A stretch of 64,000 bases of DNA from Wyeomyia smithii (taxonomy: Eukaryota; Arthropoda; Insecta; Diptera; Culicidae), in contig NC_073696.1 of assembly GCF_029784165.1 (NCBI RefSeq), positions 245,373,471-245,437,470 of the forward strand. Direction: 5' to 3'. Every line of letters starts with the position of its first letter. Within the stretch, counting starts at the first letter, position 1. Position numbers and translations under genes: made by a program. Positions 37,801-49,800 of this stretch are shown in pieces. The notes below the pieces were generated by a model that was not told where the DNA came from, made no database searches, and saw only the letters and a list, made by a program, of their open reading frames with translations.

Positions 37801-40800
37801 AAAATCACAAAAAAACAAACCAATATGGGTATTTCCGTTCTGCGCGTTCTCAGAATATTGTATCGAACGTCTTCGTCAGTGGTTTTCTTCGGTAGTTTTA
37901 CTGGCGCAATCTTATGCAAAGAAGGTCCGAAGAAAACCACTGACGAAGACGTTCGACACCCTACTTAAAGTGATGATGGAAGTATAAGATGTAAATTATA
38001 TTCCTGAAGTGAGTTGAGCTAATGCAGCAATGAAATATAAAAAAAAATCTATCTGTGAAGCCTTTGATCCCGAGCATCGCCGGGAATGTTCAACTAGTAC
38101 TGAAATAAAATCAATATCAATGTGTTTATATTTTTGTAAAAATCGTTTTTTGCACTACAAAGAGTTATATCGAATGTTATAACTAATAACTGTACTCAAA
38201 AATTAACTGCTTTATCGAGTTCACAGAATTCAAAAATAAGGTTATTTTTTACACTGTGAAAAATAGCGGGGTAAGAATAATCAACTTCTCAAACAGCACA
38301 AAACAATGTTAAAATTTAATAAACATTGTACGGATAGCAAGAAAGATGCCTTCTCTTCATAAGCAACAAAAATAAGCTGTAATCTCGTCCATGTTATACT
38401 GACGGTAAAAAAATTTCTCGCCTATTACATCCTGCAGCTTTTTGAAAAACTTCTCCACTGTCGGTTTATTGGAGCAATTGAAGCTCTTTCCGGAGTGCGG
38501 AATGACGATCCCGGATGGCGTTCACGAAATCCTTCAAGCCAATCTTTTTCTGCGAATCCCGTCTTGCAAAACTTGTTCGGCAATTTTTTTCTCACTGCTA
38601 GCTGAAAGGTAAAGCGTCTAAAGTCCAAGCAATTCAGGCCTAACAGTCGACTCGCCAACAGGAACAGATGTTCCGCTACAGCTTGTTCTTACATTCTGAG
38701 AAAAAAATCGTATCAAAGTGGTCAAGCTGGTTCACTACGACGACGTTTGTTTCTGAATTGATCTATTCGTCGGGAAAGAGTTTTGCGTGGGATGTTGTAG
38801 ACTGCTTCCTAATTTTTGTTCTCAATATACAGCTTTCTAAATGCGTATACACTGTCTTAGTATCCTCGACGGTTTTCTCGTCAAAAAAGTAAAGAAAACT
38901 CAGTTTTCTCCATCAATTTTCTTGTTTCATATACACATTGCCTCAAGGTGAAATAGACTGGAGAGATGGATTGTTTCTCTTACATTACATGGGAACAAAA
39001 ATGTTCACACTGCCATTGCTATCGACGAAAAGCAGCGAAATAGAACATAAAGGCAAAAAAGTCGTAAAATATATTGTCGCGCAATACATATTTAGCTGGT
39101 TTGAGGTTTAACTTTTTTTCATTTTCAAATTCAATCATTCTTCAAAGCATTTTAAAACAATACTTTTTTACTGATTTTTGACTCTATCGCCATTCAGTGG
39201 CTCAATATATTTGTACGCTATAATATACGCTATAATTCCTTATAATTAATTGGTGAACAATTTGCACTAGAATACTACATGTAACATTGTTAATCGAGCT
39301 TCTGTCGAATAATTAAAATCGTGTGAGTATCATTAGTGTAAAAACAAGTCGAAACTGGTGTAGATGTGGAATTTGCTTTTTAGCTTGTTCACACTACTTT
39401 CGCAAAATACGAACATGAAAGTTTTACTGCTAGCAATGATCGCCCTAACTGTGCTTTAATTGGTACGAGTTTAACTTTTAGTGGTGCCCATGTGTGTGGA
39501 CATGCTTGCAGGTTCACCTTCACTGTCCTCATTTTGTTAGCCCGAGGTAGTAGCTTTTTTGTAGAAACATGGAACATAAATGAATGTTGACAAAAGTGAC
39601 GATTTTTGGTATCATTGGTCAATTACAGCTTGTTTACACACACAAAGGATGCGGAACATCGCAGCATAAATAAAAATGGATAACTGCAATGAACTAATGA
39701 TATTTTTTTTTTACTTATATTGCAGTTTCACGGAGGCTACAACGAGACAATTTTATTCGATCAATGGAAAATCGACAGCCTCAGCGGGCTGCTATGGTCA
39801 ATGCTGGTGATCTTCATCATGGCCGCGTCGTACGAAGGCCTCAAGTATTATCGGGAACATCTGTTCTGGAAGACGTACAATGCTCTGCAGTATCGGCCCG
39901 TAACAGTAACGGAGAAAAATCCTCAGAATAGTAACGTCGCCAACAATAACGACACCATGGCCAACGGCGGCGGAGGAGACGATGGCTCCCGCATTGTACA
40001 GTGAGTAGAGAATGTTTCGAAGTTTATCACCAACATTTCAAATAGTATGATCTTTGAAATTCTTCCAAATTCATGCCACCTCTGAATTCGATCTTGCGCC
40101 ATTGGATAGATTTCGAATATTCTAACGAATCATATTGCTCGTTGTTTCAAGAAAGACCGCAAATTTGCACGTTTTAACCCATATTGTTTTCCTTTCTTTT
40201 TCTCTTGTTTGATCCCTCTGATAACGGAAACCCCAACTCACGTGTGCGGCGTCTATCATCAAATGCCACCCCCGCATTGTTCATCGCATCCCTCCAATGC
40301 GATCCATACCCGCCAACTCTCATATTTATCTTCTACGGCGATAAACACAATGATAACTGATAAAAAAAATACGCCCACCGCCGAGCAGCATGGTTGGCGA
40401 AGTGATCCACAAGCAACCGTAAGTTCCTGGAATGAACTGAATGACACGGAATTCTTTCTTTCTCGTTATCTGCACTACTTAGAGTTTTGCTTATGTATTT
40501 GTATAATTTCACCTTTCTCTGTGTACACGGGCTGAGGGAATACTGTTGTTATCTTGGTTCAGAAGACAATACTAATCCGACTTGTGGCATTTCAATAATA
40601 CTTACTGGTTGCTGCGAAAACCTAAAAGGCACTATCGTTGATATGTTAAAAGTAGACACGGAATATCAGAATAAGCTGAAATAATCCGGAATTGAACCTC
40701 CGATCGTTTCAGATTAACATTCATATGCGACAGTTTGTATTACAAATATATATTGAAAAACTACCAATCTATTAAGTAATATTAAACAAATTTATCTTCA

Positions 40801-43800
40801 CTTGTATCAGAGAAATCTGAATTTACTTTAGAAAAAACTCAGCAATGTTTTGTTTAAAATTTTAAAATGTCAATTTTTGCTGGTTAAACTGGTTATTTTA
40901 TGAAAAAAGGAGATTTATACTTGGCAACATATTAGAAAAGGCAGAAATAAACTACAAAAATGAGCCTACAACTGCAGAAAAAGAGAAAAATCATCATATG
41001 GAGTTTTTAGTTGAATACAAGTAAAACTTAAAATAACTAGAACAGAAGGAACGAAACAATGATGCATCGGGGTGAAAAATATTTCACTCTAGAATACGCA
41101 AAAATATAGTATGGATTCATTGAAAACATTTGAAATCCCATTCTAATGCCCCTTAAAGGCAAATGCATGCATCCCTTGTTAACCGTACAATCATAAAATT
41201 AAAATTAAAAGTCCAACTTCCGTACTCAATCTCAGGAGGTTCCGCTTCAAGGGTGTCTAATCTAAAAAAAGAATATAAGCATATAAAAAGTATATAATAT
41301 AAGTATAAAAAAGTATCTAAGTATATACTAGTACACAAATTTCTGTACAAATCGAAAACTAATCAAGCAAATGAAACTAAATTTAGCATGTGAAGGTTTT
41401 CGGGAGCGAGAAATATTTTCATGGTAATTTGACACCCCTCTTTTTCCTGGAAGAGAGGGCTTCAATGCAAATGAAACATAACTTTCTCTACAACTAGGAA
41501 ACTAATCAAGCAAATTTAGCATGTTGAGATTTTTGAGGACAAGAAATGTTTCTAAAGGGGGTGGATCAGAAATAATCTAAAATGATGACGATGACGCACA
41601 GAAGTCAAAAATCGATGATTCGTAACCTTGAAGAGAAGCGTTGTTTGATTGATATGAAGTCATTCGAAAAATATGATGACGGTTGCTGAAACACAGTTGT
41701 AGATAGAGCAAAACAGCGTGGGTTGAACTGAATCCTGCTTGATGAGAATATTATGTCAAGTATTGAATTCTTATGTAGCTGTCCTTTAAACGAATCAATG
41801 GAACTATGTCTTCTTTCCCGATTTTTTCGGGAGCATACAGCTTGGATATTCGACAGAACAACTTCCCGGGCACTAGTGACGCCGGATAGAAGCTTGTTTG
41901 AAATTCTTCGTCATTGTGGATTGCCAACTGCAGATAACGCGAGATGATTCTCGTTTCATTATCTCTAGCAGCGTTCCACGCCAAATCCAAAATTTCTACT
42001 GCAAGGTATTCCATTACAGCCGCCAGATACTCTAGCACCAACGCGCATAATTTCCATTTCGCAGCAGACAACCTACCAAGATTTACAGTCTAGCACAAAT
42101 GATCGGAGCTTTAATTTTCCGTTGGCTTTGCTTCCTCTGCCACGGTGTGACGGTGAAAAAAACTGTATAATCTAACAACTCGATTGTCTGAAATACCTAC
42201 GGAGAGAACTAATGCCACAACCAGGCGGCACCGCGTAAATAATACGATGAAGGAGTGTGAATAAAGGGACCGACTGCAAATGTGACAAAAATTCGGCAAG
42301 TTTTCTCAAATTCTCATCATTGCGGATCACCATTTGCCGATGACATGAGATGATTCTAGTTTTTTTATTATTTCATGACACACCGCAAGAACGCAAGTAA
42401 CGCATATTACTAAGGAACACACGCTACCATCAAACGCACAACCAACTAACATTGGCCGTTTACCATATCGATACCCTTACGATAAATATTTTGTTGTGAG
42501 TGTATATGAGGTTTATATGGCTTGGGCGGTAAAAGATTAGAATAGGACAATCACAAAAGATAACTGCAGCTGCCAAGTCCATTATGACTATAAGAAATTG
42601 TGCTGTTAGTGTCAAATACCAGCGTTAACTTTTTTAATTTTATGGTGATATTCAATCGATGATTTTTTATAGCATAAGATCTTCTACAAAGCCTAAGCAA
42701 CACTTTTTAAAACGAGTTGTAGATAGCTGTAATGGTCTCGAATTAAAAAAAAAATAACAGTAATTTAGAATATAACAGGAACAAACGAATAGATCTCTAA
42801 TCGGCTAAGTCTGTCACTTCTTCAGCGAGAAATAATGGAAAAAAACGTTTCGACTGGAACAATAGTACTTGCTATACATTTCAACTTAGCGTCATATTCT
42901 TCAACTTCGGATATCGAAAAATGACACTCAGTTTGGGTTATGGACGGAACACGCATTATTTCCATTGAGAATTTTAGAATATTTGCGTAATTTGAAAACA
43001 CGAGTTGTGTTTCCGCCGGCGTATGCTTTATTCTATTACCCGGTTGAATAGCTTTTTGTTTTTTTTTTCCCTGTTTGGACTCATCACTGCGACCAGAGAC
43101 ATTTGATCTATTGTAATATTGCCCACTTATATTGATTGTTTTCTGTATTCCGCACTTCATATTATTAGCCAATATCACTATTGAAATGAATGATACGCTT
43201 TTTTCATTTAGAGATTTTACCCTTCCGTTTCAAGCTCACTGCTCTACAATACCGAGCCTCTTTCTATCCTGGAGTGAGACTTCACCTAACGTTCCTCTCT
43301 GGCCAGGTTTATTCTAAGAGGGGCTTATTATGTCAAGAGAAAGAAGTCTTATCGAAACCTCGTTCCCCGTGCCAACATCGCCAATTACAATTCCCTGAAG
43401 GATAAATATTCCTATGATCAGTTTTATTATAAGAAGGACTTATTTTGTCAAGAGGAAGGAGTCTTATCGAAACCTCGTTCCTCCAACCAACACCGCGTCA
43501 CAATTACAATTCCCTGAAGAAGCACTTAGTGCTTTACCTCTGGTCAGTTTTATTATAAGCAGAACTTTTTTTGTCAAGAGGAAGGAATCTTATCGAACCT
43601 CGTTCCTCCACCAGCCAAGATCATGCCATAATCACAATTCCCTGAAGAGAACTATTATACGTTACTCAGACCAGTTTTATTATAAGAGGGACTTATTTTT
43701 GTCAGGATGAAGGTCAGTAGGGATACTACAGAATTCAGCTTGAAGGACGGGTATGTAGTGGGGAGCCTGAGAATAAACCCATGTTAAAGTCCTTTGACAA

Positions 43801-46800
43801 CCAAATGGCCTGATTCTACTATGATTCGAACCCACGTCCACCCGCTTATCGAAGCGGACTCTGTAACCTTGCGGCTACGAAACTCCCCCCGCTTTTGGTT
43901 ATATCTAGAAGTATCTAGAACGCTCCTATGTCGGAAACGTTATCAATTGCCTCTCAAACATTTCAATCTATATAATTTTACAAAAGGGTTCAGGAAGTGT
44001 GGTTATGAATCAGGTGGTGTGTTTGATGCCAGTATCGAATCGAACACAAATGATTATTAATTATGTTACATAATAATTATTCTAAATTTTGAATTACATC
44101 ATTGTTTTTTTATTTATATATCATCTCTCAAATATTCCTCGTAAACATAAATATGAGATGTATCAGTGAAGAGATAAAACTCATTAAATTACTTTGTCAG
44201 GTTTTCCATCAGTGTTCTTAATGCTGCGGTTGTCATTTTATTCGCGGTATTCTAGATTTCAACTTGACCAGCAATAACAATATTCAGCAATCCCGATCTA
44301 TTTTTATTCATTTAGCTGATGACCATGATTCTTTTGTTAAAAAAGAGGGTAAATGGCAGTGTATATCTCCTACTCTCACTCAACTTATTCGCAGCCGAAG
44401 CAGTCCCTTCCACCACACTTTCCCTCTCACAGCTCACCTGCTACTCAGCCTGCATGATATTCTCCTGTTGCTATTCTTTCTTCCCCTAACGACGGACTAT
44501 GAAGAGAAAGGCACAACTAACGACTCGCTTCTAGGAGCCGATGTAGTCTAATCATGTATCTGTTTTATCCCAGAAATCAATGCACCAAACCAGAACAGGT
44601 CTTTTTTACGCGGGTTGCGTTATATTTGCGACTCAAAAAAGTCTTGCGGGCCCATACAAATTCGGAACGCATCCCCCGCGTATAAAAAGACCTTAGCGTA
44701 ATTCATTACGAATTGAGAGGATTCAGATTTAGTCGCAATCTGTACACACCATGAGTTGTGCACATCGAGATAAAAATAGTAGGAGTGTGGTATTCAAGAC
44801 ACGACCGCATGACGTTGACTACGGTATTGTTATATTCCATTAAAACAAATAGTAGAGGGAATTGCAGCTCCAGTATTTGCTGCGATTTTATCTAACAGTG
44901 TATTTCTGAATGCTGAACCGTAAAACGTTATAAATAATAGTATATACTAAATGAATGGATCTCTCTTATGTAATCGCTGTCATTTCATACATATTCGAAT
45001 CAAACCTTTGTTCGTAGCTGCACTACCAAGACAATCATTTAATTTAGCGAATTGGGTAAAATTTTCCTATCTAAGCAAAAAGCAAACTCAACGAAACTAT
45101 CTTAAATAAAAGACCAGAACGATTCAAGCGAAATTTTTAGATTTAAAAATTGTTTGACATTAAATCGATAAAGCTCACACTAGGTTAGCTCCAGTCCAGC
45201 ATATAACTTTATGTATTTAAAAAAAGTGGAAGAGGTTGTTTATAATATACGACCGCAAGTTAACGTAGAATTACGACAGTCTGTCTTATGTCAATATTTT
45301 TTTTGCAATAGCTTTGGAAATCAACTCGATTAGGGTTAATCAATTTAATGGTGTGAAAAATGGTGTGTGCGGTCGAAATTCTGCTGTGATGTCAAACTAT
45401 AACCGTCTTCTCCAAGACGTTACATCCTTGCTAATAAAGTGTTGTGATTTTCTAAAACAGACTCAGCACCGTGACCTGAACGTGCCGAACTTTTCTGTTT
45501 GAAATCGGATTGAATCGCAGTATCAACAAATCGTAATGCTGTGCATTATGAGCAGCAGCAAACCACAGTTGCAGTTTAGTAATAACCATTCATTATGCTC
45601 TTCCAACTACATTTAGTAGCCTTGAAAAAGGCCGGTTGCTGCAATTGCAATTTTTGTTTCGTATGTCGTAATACTAGTGTACGAAAAATACATCTCATTC
45701 ATTCTGGCTCAGAGCAATCTTTTGATAAGCTCCGCCTTTATTTTCAGTTCCTACAAATTTTCTCGATTTCGTAACACGGTTGTACAAAAATGATTTCTTG
45801 TGAACATTCTGTCGAGCCGGACCTATAGAGCTCTCATAGAGGCAACGAAATAACATGTCGTCGGCTTCGTGCAACACTGGCTCAAAATTTTGCATTTTTG
45901 AGTTTTTGATGGTAAACGATGCCAAATACTGTTAAGTTTCATCACACGAAATCCCATTTCGAAAATCATAAAAATTCCACAGTTATGAGTAGAAGTGCCT
46001 TTGCTGCACAAATCGAAATTTCTCCATAAAGGATTGGTAATCTCAAACTTCAAAGTTTTCTTGATAATCGAAAAATAAATTTTCGACGCAAATTTTCAAA
46101 CGCGTTTTTCTCGAAACTATGTTTTTTGAGTTGTGCCAGTGTTGCACGAAGCCGACGATGTATTGTGTCGTGTTGTGCGGCTTGGAATAAGAAAATGTTC
46201 CCGTCTCCGTGTCGAATAGAAGCAGATTGTTGAGTGTTTGATATTGCCTATGGTGGACATGAGTATGAGGGTGGAAATTCTGCTGTGATGTCAAACTATA
46301 AACGTTTTGTTTTAAGACGCAATAGCATAAGTGCTGCATTTCTGTTATCTGCTACCATCCAGCACGAGAACAAGTATAAATTACAACCAGCCCTTCTCAG
46401 GGCCACCAACACGTTCTTAAGGCAATGTTGAATTTTTCTTGGCTTGCAAATACTGAAATTTGCGGTTTTCCGTCTTTTACACATGATGAAAAATCTTAAC
46501 TACTTCAATCACATTATTGTAGAGCACCAAAAGGTGCTATTATATTTCACAACAGTAACAACACTGGCAAGTTTGTTCAATTATCGGATAACCATTCGCC
46601 GATAATTCTAGTTCTCTCGTTTCCTCTAGTAGAATTGCCTGCCACTTCCGATAATTCTGCAGCTACCGAAAACTCCATAACAGCCGCCAGATAGACAGGT
46701 GGCTAAGTATCAACGCGCCCAGCGCGATCAGCCAGAAATTGAAACCCGGCTTTTCTTTTTCCGTCAGAAGAATTCGGTTGTCTTCCAAAATACAAAACTG

Positions 46801-49800
46801 TACGTGTTAGGTATAATACTGCGTGAGCGAGAGCTCTATCGGTCCGGCTGCCAACATGAAATGAAATTAATATTTTGTGCATTCGCATTACGAACCAGAT
46901 ACAGGAAGAAACTTGAAATAAAGGCGGAGTCTTGTACCTGTAAGACTCCGCTTTTATTACAAGTTCTTTCCAGTTTGTTACTGGTTCGTAAGTTACAACA
47001 TAGCTCTAAAAATATCAGGAATAGAAAGCGACCTTGAGTAAACAACAACAACATCAAATCGTTTACAAAGTCAGATCGGTTGTATCCTATAGTGTCGACT
47101 GTGCTTGTGAAGAGAGGTGGTGATTGGTTTCTCGGTATGATTTAGATAATCGATATTATTTATCAACTTTTCAATAGTGTATCTCAAACAATAGGTTATT
47201 TTTGTTACATACATTTAACCGTAAACGAACTTCTGATCGGTTGATGCCGAAACCTAGAAATTCTGAAAAGTAATGACTGATATATAAACGCTCAAAACCT
47301 GACCACTTTTTCCTGGTTGAATTACTAGATTTTCAAATTCAGGCGCCTAACTTCGATATAGACGTTAGTCAGGGTCAAAACAATTGTGTCATATTCGTCT
47401 CATGTCCATCACTGTTCAGAGTTCTACAGGCTATAGACGGGAGATCCAGGACCTAGCGCTGTGGCAGTTTGCCGGTTCTCTCTGCTGGTTTGTCCTCTAT
47501 GGAAGGTTGCAATGGAATGAGCGGGGGTTGCAGCAGAAAACCATGCAAACACATTTTTTTTATAATCGCCGCCTGCTGCGGCACGATTTGCCGCAGCTCT
47601 GCTGGTCAATCCACTTTCGAGTGAATTATCCTTTTGCAACAGTGATTGGATAGATAATGAAGATAAATTTCTGCAGGCTAGCTTTATACAACAGATAGGC
47701 ATTTTTCAATAAAACGACAGCAAGCTTCATAAAATCACAATTGCTGTAACACGGTCTGTAAGAATGTAGGAATGAAGAAAATTCGTTGGACTTCATTTTG
47801 AGCATTTAAAAGTGAACAATTTTCGTGATGTTCCCGATGTTTCCGGGTTTTCAATTTGCACCCCTATGTTACCGTAAAACATGATTCTACGTCAAAGATC
47901 GTGAAAAATACTCAAATTCAGCTACAAATTTTGAACTGTTTTTAGATCCAAGGTTATGAAAGCTAGCCAAGGGAAGGTTGGATAAAAAAAAAACACCGAC
48001 AAGAAAAAAAGAATACACTAAGGTCTTTTTTCACGAGGTGAATGCGATCGGAATTTGTATGGGACCGCGTAAAAAAAGACGTTTTTGAGTTGAAAATATA
48101 ACGAAGAAATCAGTCCTTAACCACTGCAACACGTTGTAGATCCTACCTACGCCGAGAATTTTTAGCCTACGTTTGTTTGCTTGATCCAGCTGAGTTGATA
48201 AACTCGATAGTACAGGTTACAGGTAATAGTACAGCAACCTCCCAGATGGTCTCGAGATACGATGCTGGCCTATACATCCAGTCGTCGGGGGAGTCGAGTC
48301 TCGGGGGAGACTGTTAGTGTCAGTAGGATCGTAGCGCTAGCCCCGCAATTGTCCTGTGCACTAAACAGCACTACGAAGTCTGTGTATAAAGAAACAGAAG
48401 GTCAAGTTTCGAATCGGAATGTAGCACCAAGGCTTTGCCTTGCTAGTTCAGGTTACTTCTGATAGAAATCCTACTGACGCCGGTACACAGGTTATTGTTG
48501 GCAGAAAAAATAATTTTCTGCATTTAATTCGACACACTATAAAAAGTTATATTTTTTTCAGGGACATCTTAGCTTTCCAGTGTTTTCGGCAGAATTGTTG
48601 AGCTTTTAAAATACTATGCTTTAATGTATTGTAGTGCTTTAATAAAGCAAAACTGAGCTCTCTATAAATATTAATGCAAAAAAAAGGTTCTCGTTTATAA
48701 ACAGAGCCGGATTTACGATTGGGGGGCCCGCGGCCCAATTTTAAGTGGGGGCCCCAAAACAAAATAAATCCGTTTTTTATCGTACGAGTTGAAAACGTTT
48801 ATTTGTTATTGAAAAGTTACCAAATATTTGTTAGAATTTTTTCTTGTGAGTCATAGGCGTATGCAACCTATTTTTAATCAGTTTCATCTTCGAAAAAGAC
48901 ATTTTTCCAGTTGCGTTCGAGATCATTAGACTCAAATAAATCCGCAACGCAATTTCAGCGTTTACAAATACATTTTGCATATTTTTGTTCACAATCACAT
49001 TGTATAAATGTAATTCAAATGAAATATTCTCTGGACTCTGCAATTGCTCAGCAAACGAAAAAAGCTGAACTAACTCGTTTCCCAATCCATTTTCTAGATC
49101 ATCCGGATAGGCAACCACCAGTTTTTCAGCAGTAAGCTCCAAAAGGTTTAGTGTTGATGTCGGACAAAAAAACCAAATCGGTGGGGCGCTTTTCGCTGGT
49201 AGAATGCTTTCATTCTTGAATTTCTCCTCTGCAGAAATCTGTGTCAATGCGGTTATTTTCTTAACACCAACGGGGTTGAACCGAACGTTTGGTACTCGTA
49301 CACAAACCACCTCGTATTTCTCATTCCTCAACAATTCAATGCCAGCTGACTTATAGGTATAATATTTATATTCCATTTATTTGGATTCTCCAAGGTGAAC
49401 TCTAATGAATGTAAATGTGATATTAACGCTCGCGAAAAAATAACACTGAGGGAAAGTTTCAGATCGAAACGGTCTGTTCGAATTTTTTTACTGTAAATCA
49501 AACTTTTGATTGAATCTCATTTTTGATAGAGATCGATTTATGGGGGCCCCAAAAATGAGAGGCCCTGGGCCCTCCCTTAAATCCGACTCTGCTTATAAAT
49601 TTTGGGAATTTTTAGAATTCTTTCCGAACAAAAACTTGGCGTGAATGAATATTTAATTCGTCATTTGCAATTAAAGTCATTTCAATTGGCTAAATCGGCT
49701 CCCCGGGTAAAGAAAATAAGAAAATTTGTCGACTTTCTTCTATCTAAAATGGAAATGGACGAAAAACTAAATCCATTGAAATAAGCGTGAAACACTGAAA

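Noticed and set aside
40209..40684. Open frames after Ctr1 exon 2 as additional Ctr1 coding sequence
   Set aside because: They are in a different phase; the conserved VGEVIHKQ segment is read in another frame and only as a 30-nt microexon.
46917..46957. Bacterial-type transcription terminator
   Set aside because: The hairpin has terminator-like geometry, but the surrounding sequence is a mosquito-like intron and the longer arms continue beyond it.
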